64,000 bases of DNA, taken from positions 265,248-329,247 of the forward strand of contig QEOQ01000359.1 in the NCBI GenBank assembly GCA_010279815.1, read 5' to 3'. The stretch comes from Brachionus plicatilis (taxonomy: Eukaryota; Rotifera; Eurotatoria; Ploima; Brachionidae). This document shows positions 21,892 through 31,485 of this stretch, piece by piece. The notes under the pieces are model-generated. The model saw nothing but the letters and a program-made list of their open reading frames with translations, ran no database searches and was not told the origin of the DNA. The translations under genes and the position numbers were made by a program. How positions within the stretch are numbered: position 1 is the first letter of the stretch; each line of letters opens with the position of its first letter.

Positions 21892-24710
21892 TCAAGTTTC
21901 AGGAAAAAAAGAAGAAATAGTAAGGTAGCAATTACACAATGGAGTTGGGTATTCAATATATCTTGATTCGAAACCTTCTTTGTATTCCTTCACCAGTCTT
22001 TCAACCAATGGAATAGAATGACTCAGTCCTGTCCCAACATATCTCTCACTCAATTCAAATAGCCGATTCGAGACTGTTAGTAATTTTAGTTTATTAAAAG
22101 CCTCATGATGCACGATATTGGAGGGAGTATCATATTTTAACTTAAGAATAGATCTGACTGCTGTATTCTGAATTGCTTGCAGTTTTTTGATATTATTTTC
22201 TGAAAATGAATTTAAGCAAGGAAAAGAATAATCTAAAATTGATCCGACTAAGGATTTATAAAGATTTCCTAGTGTGTTTTGATTAAGACCCCATTTTTTG
22301 TTTGACAATATCTTAATAATATTTAGCCTATTATTGCAGCGTTCTTTAATTTCGTCTACTAGTATATTAAAATTTAACTTAGAATCAAATTTAATACCAA
22401 GAAATTTGATTTCTTTTTGGCTCACTATTCTGTTTCCATAAATTTTTAAGTTTAGATTATCACTCTCTTTTTTGTACCTGGAAAAGACTACTGAACACGA
22501 CTTTTCAACTGATATCTTCATTTTCCATTTAATAAGCCATTGTTCTAGTTCGTTGAGGTATTTATTAATCTTATTTTCTAGGTTCCCCTTTTTGTTATAA
22601 ATGAAGAATGTTACTAGATCATCTGCGAAAAGCAGAGAGTATTCATTATTTGTTTTGTTTCTTTTGGGGATGTCATTAATATATATACTAAATAAAAGAG
22701 GACTAATTACTGAGCCTTGAGGAACACCTGCAGTTATTTGATATTCTTCGCTCAGGTGGTCATTCACATTTACCTTAAATGTCCTAGAGTCTAAAAAGGA
22801 TCTAATCCAGTTAGTCAAGTAATGAGGTGGATTTATTTTAATCAATTTAAAAAGTAAACCTTCATGCCAAACCCTATCAAAGGCTTTAGAAATGTCAAAA
22901 AAAAGGCCGCTAACTCTTTTTTTTCTATTAAATGATTCCACAATTTTTTGAATTAAAAAGAAAAGATTATCTGCTGTTCGCCGGTGTTTCCTAAATCCAG
23001 ATTGCTCCTGGATAAGGAGTGAATTTTGTTCCAAAAAATTGTATAATCTTGAATATACTATGCGTTCAAGTAGCTTTCCTAAACAACTCGTTATACTAAT
23101 TGGTCTATAATTTAAAGGATCTTGTAAAGAAGAGGCTTTTTTTTGAATCATAGTAATGTTCGATGTTTTCCACGCTTTAGGGACTCTACCTTCTCGAAGA
23201 GATAAATTAAAAAGTTCTATGATTTCTATTAATGAGTTTCTAGGTAAGTTTTTTAACATTAAATTATGAATTTGGTCAGGTCCTGATGCCGCTTCATTTT
23301 TTAATCTTTTTAAAGCCATAATTAATTCATTTAAGCAAATTGGATCATTAAAATTAGACTGGTTATAATTTCTAAAGAAATCAGAGTTAGAATTTAGTAT
23401 TTCGATATCTTTCTCAGAATCAATTAAATCAGAATTAGGACTAAATATTGAAGATAAGAGTTCTCCGAAGCATTTCCCCTTTTCTTCATTAGTTTTGAAT
23501 TCATTTTCATTTAAAATCAAATTAGGAATTAAATTTGATCCTTTTTTTGTTCTAAATTTATTTATTTTTTTCCAAAAAGGTCTACTTGTCAGTGGGTTTT
23601 TTCCCATCTTCTCAATAAAATTAAACCAATTTTGATTCCAGAATTTTTTTAAAGAGGCCTTTAACTCAGATGTAAGTTGATTAAATTTTTGCTTTAGCTT
23701 TTGACAGCGAGTTTTCTGGAAGTTTCTTCTTACTTTCCTACGTTCTTTGATCAAATTAACAATGTTCGGTGGAAGACTCGTTTTGTAGATTTTCTTAGAA
23801 AGATATGGAATGCTTTTATGTGAAGCAGAAATAATTTTTTCTGTAATTTTATCATTTAGTTGGTCTATTGTGAGGGAACTTTCAGTGATGTTCACTATTT
23901 GAGAATTTAAAATCTCACTGAATAATTGCCAGTTTGCTTTCTTATAGTTAAACCTTTTAGCTGCTGATTTATTTTCTAATTGATAGCCCATAGAAATCGA
24001 TGCTTCGATTGGAAAATGGTCACTAGTCATGTCTTGACTATTTAAGACACTAAAGTCGGTAATTTTGTCAATTAAAGAAGATGAAACTAAAAAAAGGTCA
24101 AGAATTTCAAAGTAATTCTTATTAAAAATATTGAAAGTAGGACGCTTATCATTGATTACTGAAAAGTCTAACTCATTGATTATTCTTTCCAACATTATGC
24201 CATTTTCATTTTCCCCAACGCAGCCTATTTGCTTTGTTCTAGCGTTTAGATCCCCACCTAAAATGTAGTTCCTACACTTTTTATTAACTGTTTTAAAAAA
24301 CTCAAAGTTCAGAAGCACATTGGGTGGATTATAAAGACTAAATACAAACAATTCACTATTCTTTCCTAAGTTCATTTTTATACAAAGGAGTTCGGAATTG
24401 AATTCCTCATAAGAAAAATCTTGTATAAATTCAATTCCTTCTTTAATTAAAATAGCTACTCCTCCTCCATACTTGTTGCGTGGTTTTGTTATGAACTGAT
24501 AATTGTGAAAATCAAATAATAAATATTTGCCTCACTTAAATCTATCTTTAATTCATTGAGCAAAACAATGTCGGGACATTTTTGAGCTAAAAAATTGGCT
24601 AAGAGATGAACCCTACTAGGTAAATGAAGACAATTCCAGTGTGTAATTACTAACCTTGTTTTATTAAGAGGTTTTGCTCTTAAAGTTGATTGATTTGTCT
24701 TCTTGTTCAT
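21892..24710 (-). pseudogene. LINE ORF2: AP endonuclease and reverse transcriptase, one frameshift
   Basis: ATG at 24710 overlaps the ORF1 stop (ATGA), suggesting termination-reinitiation. The first frame (TRLVITHWNCLHLPSRVH, CPDIVLLNELKI) stops at 24489 after a one-base slip near 24510-24525, and the second frame continues through YGGGVAILIKEG, ILGGDLNART, DHFPIEASI (endonuclease) and the RT blocks ASGPDQIHN, NYRPISITSCLGKLLERI, FFDISKAFDRVWHEG, GVPQGSVISPLLFSIYINDIP and LLFADDLVTFF, with a C-terminal CR1/Jockey-type region ending at 21892. No RNase H domain is seen. The catalytic FADD is intact. If the slip is an assembly error the element could be active; combined length would be about 940 residues. 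Confidence 0.88.
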
Positions 24711-25915
24711 TCTAAATTTTCTTCAATGCTGTTTTGACTGGCAGTTTGCTGACCATCTTCGTTAGATGATTGATCTACTTGAATTGAACATTCAGTTGTC
24801 GAACTGTTTGATTCAGACTCGAAGGTATTGTCGTTTTCATTTTCCAAGACAACTAATGGTTTCTTTGATTCTTTTTCTGTGAACTCTTTTTCATTTGGAT
24901 CAGATTCGGAAAATCTCTTGAGTTGATTTTTGGTTTGGAAAAAAGTTTCAGTCTCATTCTGATCATTTGAGCGTACATTGACAGGTGACTGACATAGTGG
25001 TAGAAAGTCGTTTAAACGACTTACCAAAGTGTCTTCTAAAACTGGAGTCTTAAGGTCTTGTGTGCTAATTTGGGATATTACGTCATTGAAATTTGTTGGC
25101 TGATATCCAGGCGTTTTTGGCATCATATTGTCATCATTGTCTTTTTGGTCAGCTCCAATTATTGATTGGCTTTCTTCTTGGTCGATGTAAAGATCATTGT
25201 AGTCAATCTTTTTCCTCTCAAGCGACTTTAGCTTTTCAGCAATGGAGCATTTTTGTGTCAAGTGTCCTTTCTGATGACACTTTTCGCAAAGTGTTTCCTT
25301 GGTAGGGCATTTCGCTATGTTGTGTCCTTCTTCATCACAAAAATAGCATTTCTGCTTTTGCCCAACAATTGACACAAGACACTTTAAACCATACATCATT
25401 GTAGGGCCTGACAAGCTTCCAATAATGTTCTCAACTTCTTTTGGGAATGATATTCTCACTCTTCTGACACCATTTTTCCTCTCGGGTCTATCTTTATATT
25501 TTTCTTCAGTGATGTGTTCAATCTTAAGACCATCAATCCGAACAGCGTTAAAAAAAGTTTCAAGTCTATGATTCTCGAAATCAGAGGGCAAAAAGTGAAA
25601 TCGAAAAGTACAATACCTTCTGAGATCCGGGACTTTATTTGCATCTTCAAGCCTGAAATTGGTTCCATTAATATTGATTTCACGATCGAAGATTTGGGTA
25701 ACATCAAAAACAACATTAAACTCTATTATCCATACTTTGTTTGAAGAAAAATTGTAGATGGATGTGATCGCATCATTTTCCACTTGGTTTAGGACGATAT
25801 CTAGTGCATTAAATAATACTTTATGGCTAATCGGTTTGTCTAACCTCTTCAGATTTAGCTTGACCGAATTTTTAAATATCCACCGTCGGTTTTGGTTTGT
25901 TTTGTTGAGCGACAT
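24707..25915 (-). CDS. LINE ORF1 nucleic-acid-binding protein with CCHC zinc knuckles
   Basis: Intact 402-codon frame from ATG at 25915 (an open GTG lies 9 nt further upstream) to TGA at 24707. The N-terminal half includes YCTFRFHFLP and VRRVRISFPKEV, resembling the RRM-like fold of many ORF1 proteins. Two knuckles follow: CYFCDEEGHNIAKC and CEKCHQKGHLTQKC (both C-x2-C-x4-H-x4-C). The C-terminal third is acidic and Ser/Asn-rich. It would bind the element RNA to form the RNP used in retrotransposition. ORF2 begins in the ATGA overlap. Confidence 0.88.
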   Translation of the reverse strand: MSLNKTNQNRRWIFKNSVKLNLKRLDKPISHKVLFNALDIVLNQVENDAITSIYNFSSNKVWIIEFNVVFDVTQIFDREININGTNFRLEDANKVPDLRRYCTFRFHFLPSDFENHRLETFFNAVRIDGLKIEHITEEKYKDRPERKNGVRRVRISFPKEVENIIGSLSGPTMMYGLKCLVSIVGQKQKCYFCDEEGHNIAKCPTKETLCEKCHQKGHLTQKCSIAEKLKSLERKKIDYNDLYIDQEESQSIIGADQKDNDDNMMPKTPGYQPTNFNDVISQISTQDLKTPVLEDTLVSRLNDFLPLCQSPVNVRSNDQNETETFFQTKNQLKRFSESDPNEKEFTEKESKKPLVVLENENDNTFESESNSSTTECSIQVDQSSNEDGQQTASQNSIEENLE

Positions 25916-26262
25916 TGCCAACACACAACTTTCAACGGTTTTTTAACACGTGATGACGCTATTAATTAAATTTGGTTTTTCAAAATTGCTAAGCCAAACG
26001 ACAATTTTCAAATTTTTTTTATATTTTTTCTTTATTAATACGATGTTTCTTTAATACGATATCTAATTAATACGATAGGTTTATTAAGAAAAAAACAAAC
26101 AAATCAGTGCTAATTGATCGTTTTTAATACGATATTGTTCTTTTAAACAAAAAAATAGAAGACCAATGAAATCCAGTTATTATTAAATATAATTAAATAT
26201 TAATGTTAATTTAATTGCTTGTGTGTGTATAAAGGTAAATTTATATACATATGTAAACAAAA

Positions 26263-26956
26263 AATGTCCACTCAAATTAAAAGAAAACCTTTGTCATTAG
26301 AAGAAAAACTTGAAATTTCGAATGATTTTGATAAAAATAATCTCACTGTCACAGAACTTGTGAAAAAATAAAATAGACCTCAGAGTACTGTTTCTTCTAT
26401 TCTTAAGGCAGAGAATCAAGAAAAGATAAAAAACTTATATGAAAATAATTTAATCATTCCTAGCTCTAAAAGAATGAGGGGTTCTAATTATGTACAAATT
26501 GAAGAGGCCCTTGATCACTGGTTCAAATCAGTTCTGGCATATAAAAATATTACTCTTAAAGGTCCTTTGATTCAAGCTCAGGCTATTAAATATGCAACTA
26601 TGTTAAATCAAACTGATTTAAAAGCTAGCAATGAATGGTTAAAAGGTTTTAAAAAAGGCATATTATGTATATAAGAAACATAATTAAATGATTAATTGGT
26701 TAATGATTAAATGCTTAAACATACTAAAAAAGTGGATCCCACTATAATTGAAAATTGGCTAAAAGTTCTTCCCGAGTTAATCAAAGGGTACAGTTTAAAT
26801 AATATTTTCAATGTTGATGAAACAGCTCTATTCTATAAGGCTTTACCTGATAAAACTTTGTTTACAAAATGGATCAATTTTGTAGCGTCGATCATTCTTT
26901 TCAAAGTAAAATTGATAAATATTTTTCTTTTTAATATATTTATTACTTTTAAATAA
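26263..26956 (+). pseudogene. Tigger/pogo transposase, N-terminal part only, broken
   Basis: Starts MSTQIKRKPLSLEEKLEISN, a psq-type helix-turn-helix, interrupted by one TAA after LVKK and continuing NRPQSTVSSILKAENQEKI. Then a CENP-B/Tc5-type DNA-binding block (DHWFKSVLAYKNITLKGPLI...ASNEWLKGFKKG), a frame break near 26675, and the beginning of the DDE domain (NIFNVDETALFYKALPDKTL), where the first catalytic Asp is visible. The rest of the catalytic domain is deleted. It cannot be functional. Confidence 0.82.
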
Positions 26957-27540
26957 ACAATAATTCCTGAAAAAAATTTATTTCCAATTTTTTCCTTCCC
27001 ATCCTTTAACATGCAAAATTGATTAATACGATGCCAATTTTTTCCGCCCAAATACATCGTATTATCAAGACTCGACTGTACATGTAATTTTTTTTAGAAT
27101 TTTGACATTTTTTGACTTTTTTTAAATTTTTTGGTCCTGAATTCGAAAAAAAAGGAATTACTTTTTTCACGTAATTTTACGTGAAATTTTATTTAAAAGT
27201 GGTAATTTTTAGTTACAAAAAGTAAAATAAAGTAAGTTTTTTAAAAATTTTAAAAAAGTTAATTATAAACAATAAACAAAAGGCAAAAAAAAATTTTCAA
27301 TTATACACATCCCAATAAAATTCAATGGGCTGTGATTTCATTTAAAAGAGCAACAAATTTTGTTGTAAGAAACAGATAAGAAGAAAAGCTTTTACTTAAG
27401 AATTTTTTAAGATAAAAAAAAGTTCTTTATTGTGCACTAATTTTTTAAATTTTAACAATATTGTTTGGCTTAATTTTTTTTTAGTAATTATTCTTTGTCG
27501 ATAATAATTGACTCATTTCTTTTAAACAAAGATTAAATCT

Positions 27541-27722
27541 CCCCCAAAGAATCCCGTATTAAATCCCATTAAACTTATATGGAACGAGTTAAAACAGCAT
27601 GTTAGGAAGAGAATGATTTTATCGGAATCTGATGCTAAAATGGCTGCCTAAGATTTCGAAAAATCTTTAACGAAAGAAAAATGCCAAAATTATATAAATC
27701 ATTTAAAGGTCTTTATTAGATA
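27541..27722 (+). pseudogene. Tc1/mariner transposase C-terminal fragment
   Basis: In one frame: PKNPVLNPIKLIWNELKQHV, RKRM...AKMAA-stop-DFEKSLTKEKCQNYINHLKVFIR. This matches the end of DDE_3 transposases (consensus SPDLNPIExLWxxLK, then CxxLIxSMPxR). One internal stop and loss of everything upstream make it dead. Its location between the two long TIRs identifies the outer element as Tc1/mariner. Confidence 0.75.
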
Positions 27723-28234
27723 TTATTTTCAATTTAATCTTTAAAAAAAATTTTAATAAAAATTAAGGTAATAAAAGTGATATTGAAAGATATGGAGATT
27801 GGTCGAATCTTTAAATTATATTGAGATGTGTATAATTGAAAATTTTTTTTTGCCTTTTGTTTATTGTTTATAATTTACTTTTTTAAAATTTGTACAAAAT
27901 TTACCTTTTTATACTTTCTTTTACTAAAAATTACCACTATTAAATAGAATTTCACGTAAAATTACGTGAAAAAAAGGAATTTCTTTTTTTTTCGAATTCA
28001 GGCCCAAAAAATGTCAAAATTCTCAAAAAAATAGTATTTTTTGTAATTTTTACTTTTTACAAAAATTTACGTAATTTCTGGTATTTTTACGTGAAATTAC
28101 GTAAAATCCGTAATTTCACGTAAAATTACGTAAAAACAGTTTTTCGTAGCAGTACTGTATGTTAATTAGAGAATTTAAAAAAAAATAATTCTAACAAATC
28201 CAGGCTGTTACCTATGTAATTCGAAACTCGGAAT

Positions 28235-28310
28235 AAATAAAGAATTTTATTTTATTTTATTTATTTGTTTATCTGTACCGATAAAGATCCTTTAGAATAA
28301 AAAAAAATTG
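28235..28310 (-). mobile_element. 3' end of the nested-LINE family (5'-truncated)
   Basis: ATTTATTTGTTTATCTGTACCGATAAAGATCCTTTAGAATAA corresponds to the 3' terminus of the LINE at 21664 (ATTTGTTTTCTGTACCGAGCTAGAGCTCCTTCAGAATAA). Only the last 60-80 bp are present. Confidence 0.65.
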
Positions 28311-30109
28311 GGGTTAAACAATTTATGTCTCAAAAACACCTTAAAAAAATAAAATTAATATTTATTGATTGACATTTTTTTATTTAATTAAATTAATAAA
28401 TTATGTAACGAAAGTTCACCTTCTTTTTTAAGTTCACCAATTAGGTAACGCCAAAATATCTTATTAAATTAAATGTAATGCAAAAGTCTTAGATCTTATT
28501 TAAGAAAAATCCAAGATACTGAACTTGACTGAAGATCTTGTATAAGATCTTGAAAGAAAAACGTAATGATCTTACCATCAAATTCCATAAAATCTTGCCA
28601 AGATTTACTTTTTCGGAAGAACTTCATTTTAGCCACATCATAATAAAGTATAAAAATTAAATTTTTAAAAATATTTAAAATATTTAAAAATTAAAAAATT
28701 TTCGAAATGTGAAAAATATACCTTATCGAAAATTTTAGATATAGGATAGAATACAGCTGAAGAATTTTTTATACTAGATAATTAGAATCTGAATTAAATA
28801 TTAGATTAGTTTTATCATCTTTTATAATAGCATACAATTTGACCAATTTTACATTTTGATAAGAAAAAATAATTTAAAAAAGTAGCTAAAATGGTAGCTA
28901 AACGAACATTTTAAGTCTAATTTTCTTATCATCTCCAAACAAACTAAAGAAAAATTTTAAAAAATTATTAGGTTGACAAATAAAGTAAAGAACATTCTCT
29001 TTAACTCGGAAATCGGAATAAATCGAGTGAAAAAAGCTCATTTTTAAACTCTATTATACGATTTTTATACAATCTGTTAAATTCACTATATTTAAAATCA
29101 TGCTCTTTTATTCTTCAATATGGCTGTCTAATTTACTCGTCACGCGACCACTCGAAATAAAGCCCTACTTTGTCATCATGGGTATTCTGAAAAAAATTAA
29201 AATAACTTTCAAATAATCAAAATAAATTTCAAAATTAAAGATTAAATAAAAAAATCATGTTAAGCAAAAATAGAATAATTGGCTTGAGAATTGATTGATT
29301 GCGTAGAGCTTAAGAATAAAACTTTATATATTCCAGTTTTGAATTGAGTTTTCAAATCTAAAAATATGTAATTAAATTGAAAATAAAAACAGAACCATAA
29401 AATTTTTAAAATTCATTTTTATTTTGTTAATCTTTTAAATCTTCACCTGATTTATTTTTTTCTAAAAAGAGTTGATTTGGCTTAAAAAACTAACAAGATT
29501 ACTTCCTTCATCACAAACAATACAGAAAAATAGAAAAACAAAAAAAACAGAAAAATAATAGGAAATTAATTAAAAAAATATCATGAAAATGATAAATATA
29601 ATAACTTTTTTTCTTGTTAAAATTTAATCTACTCAATAAATTCAAAAGTGCTTTCTTTGTTCAATTATTTGTCCGCAAGTCAATCACGAGACAATTGATG
29701 GATCTTAAATATTCTTGAAGTAAGGAATTTTGGGTTGGTCGAAGCTCTCACCTGTCAGTATAGACCATTTTACCGGCTCAATAAGGTATTAATTTATTCA
29801 TCTAGTTTTTAAAAAAATTTAAAATTTTTATTGAATATTTATTTAGAAACATTTGAAAAAAAAAGAATTATTATTAAATACATTTTTAACATTTTTTTAT
29901 TTTATTAATTTATTTCTAGATGGAAAAGGGTGCTAAGCAAAATCAAAGTAATTAGAAATAAATTTATGAAAATTGTTTGACTTTTTGTAAAAATTTTGGT
30001 GATTTACACCTAGTGATGTTTTTTCAGAATTTTGATGGGTGATAGCTGACTTACACATAAACAACCGAGCTAAATCTAAATAAGGTTAAATTAGTTTAAA
30101 AATTCGGAT
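28311..30109. other. AT-rich DNA, nothing recognised
   Basis: Short imperfect direct repeats but no open frame, RNA-like island or element terminus that I could delimit. Confidence 0.4.
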
Positions 30110-30228
30110 TTTCGATGCATCTTGATTCGAAACCTAAGTCTGACAAGCAATAGAACAGAATTACTCAGTTTTGCCTTAATATATCTCTCATGTTACTAAA
30201 AAGGTGGACTCGAGACTGTCAGTAATTT
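30110..30228 (-). mobile_element. LINE fragment, part 1 (3' side)
   Basis: CATCTTGATTCGAAACCT...ACTCAGT...TATATCTCTC...GACTCGAGACTGTCAGTAATTT aligns with 21955-22090 of the intact LINE (the ORF2 C-terminus). It continues after a 4.2-kb insertion at 34467. Confidence 0.7.
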
Positions 30229-30557
30229 GGCATTGTGAAATTTGGTAACAAAAACTAAAACAAAATGTTAAAAGTACCAAAGCTTAAGTTCTGAAAAACC
30301 AAAAAATGTTCTGTAAATTGTAGCAAATGATACATCCTTTGTACCACCAATATAATGATTCTGCAAAACTCAGAAAAAAGTAAATTTGGGACATTATATT
30401 ATATTAAAAATCCAATTCAACTTTAATTGGTGGTACAAAGGATGTATCAGTTGTTACATTCTACAGAACATGTTTTGGTCCTTCAGAACATAAACTTTGG
30501 TACTTTTAATATTTTTTTTTTGCTTTTTGTACTAAAATTCACAATGCCTAGTAATTG
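30220..30557. mobile_element. Fold-back MITE, GGCATTGTGAA family, inside a LINE fragment
   Basis: Element 30229-30548 (GGCATTGTGAAATTTGG ... CCAAAATTCACAATGCC type ends), with mirrored inner tracts AAGCTTAAGTTCTGAA / TTCAGAACATAAACTTTGG and TACATCCTTTGTACCACCAAT / ATTGGTGGTACAAAGGATGTA. Flanks CAGTAATTT (30220-30228) and TAGTAATTG (30549-30557) are a slightly diverged 9-bp target duplication. Confidence 0.82.
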
Positions 30558-30981
30558 GCATCAAATACATTCTGCATTATAAATAATCACAAGTTGCACT
30601 TAAATATTTAAATTGCACTATATTAATCAAGGCTGCACTTTATATAACATTCTTACACTATAATATTCTTTAAAAAGCACTGATATAATTTTTATTTTGC
30701 ACTAAAATAATCTTTACTAAGCACTAAATTAATTTTGGACCTGAACTATTTTAATTCATTTTTAGATAAATATATACAACAAGCACTATTTTTTTCGAAA
30801 ACTTTATTTTTTTTAAACATAAGAAAATACAAATTACAATTACAAATATGTGATTTAATTTTGAAGAGAAAAAAAATATAGTAATATGTACATAAGAATA
30901 AAATAAAAAAAGAATAAAATTGTATTTATTAAGAAGCCGATTCGTTATTAAATTAACGAATTAAATAAGCTTGTAAGCTTT

Positions 30982-31314
30982 TTAGAATCCAGCAGGATCT
31001 ATCACTAGTGCTGCTGCTGCCAAAGTGGGTCTTCCTCGACTACGTTTTTTTCCTAATGGCTTGTTGACCGAAGCGATAGGAATCTGGCAATCTCCAGTCT
31101 TAAATTTTGAGCACACTCCAATGACGTGCTTGCAAATGTAATTCTTGCTGTTCCAATCGCAACTGCATCGCGACAATTTCCATTGCGGAACAATTTGGAA
31201 AACTTTGCGATTGAGGTTTGGTTGCTTATCTGTTCCAGGCCCACAATCAATATATTCGTCATTTTCGTTGTCTTTCTCATTTACCATTTCAAGCATTCTA
31301 CTCGTCACCGACAT
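30982..31314 (-). pseudogene. SWIM zinc finger fragment, MULE transposase C-terminus
   Basis: 110 codons ending at a stop. The core CSCDWNSKNYICKHVIGVC fits the SWIM pattern CxCx(n)CxH found at the C-terminus of MULE transposases and of ZSWIM proteins. It is followed by a basic tail GKKRSRGRPTLAAAALV of the AT-hook-like GRP type common after transposon SWIM fingers. The catalytic DDE domain is not present upstream. It is probably a remnant, though an intact small SWIM protein cannot be excluded. Confidence 0.6.
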
Positions 31315-31317
31315 TTT

Positions 31318-31485
31318 AATACAGTATCCAAAAATAATGGTAAACTAGTTGATGTTGAATCTGATAATAATAATTATCAAAAATCTTTATTTTTATCAGA
31401 GTCTGAAACAGAGGAATTGACTGTGAAGTTTTCTTTCAAGAAGGATGATCACAATAGAAATTTCCCTTATATCACAATTAGTTGA
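31318..31485 (+). other. Short plus-strand open stretch next to the SWIM remnant
   Basis: About 54 codons (TVSKNNGKLVDVESDN ... ETEELTVKFSFKKDDHNRNF) with an acidic-polar composition that looks more coding-like than the flanks. No start of its own. It could be a fragment of a captured gene in head-to-head arrangement with the SWIM fragment. Confidence 0.25.

Larger units (their letters stand above)
21664..26026 (-). mobile_element. Near full-length LINE (ORF1 + EN/RT ORF2), inserted in Tigger element
   Basis: A minus-strand non-LTR element of about 4.4 kb: ORF1 with two CCHC knuckles, ORF2 with endonuclease and RT, then a 3'UTR containing TTCTGAAGGAGCTCTAGCTCGGTACAG and an (AAAT)n tail. A shared TTTCTTTAT at 21655-21663 and 26027-26035 is a possible target duplication (weak because AT-rich). 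The rejoined target TTTCTTTAT-TAATACGATG restores the Tigger TAATACGAT pattern. Two other 3' ends of the same family lie at 28235-28310 and 50758-50815. Confidence 0.88.
21553..27080 (+). mobile_element. Tigger/pogo-like DNA transposon with internal deletion, hosting a LINE
   Basis: Termini CAGTCGAGTCTTG(T)TATTACGATG at 21555 and the inverse CATCGTATTATCAAGACTCGACTG ending at 27078, flanked by TA duplications (21553-21554, 27079-27080). TAATACGAT or close variants recur near both ends (21570-21606, 26037-26130, 27022-27062), which looks like a cluster of transposase binding sites. Transposase remnants lie at 26263-26956. A LINE is inserted at 21664-26026. Confidence 0.88.
21318..28159 (+). 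mobile_element. Long-TIR Tc1/mariner-type element containing nested transposons
   Basis: CAGTACTGCTACGAAAAACTGTTTTTACG (from 21320) is inverted exactly at 28157 and flanked by TA on both sides. Right and left TIRs are about 330 bp, sharing ACGTAATTTTACGTGAAATTACG, TTTTGACATTTTTTG, CCTGAATTCG, AACAATAAACAAAAGGCAAAAAAAAATTTTCAATTATACACATC. The left TIR is broken in two by the Tigger insertion (21553-27080). The remaining transposase is a C-terminal fragment at 27541-27722. The core element without insertions would be about 1.3 kb. Confidence 0.88.
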
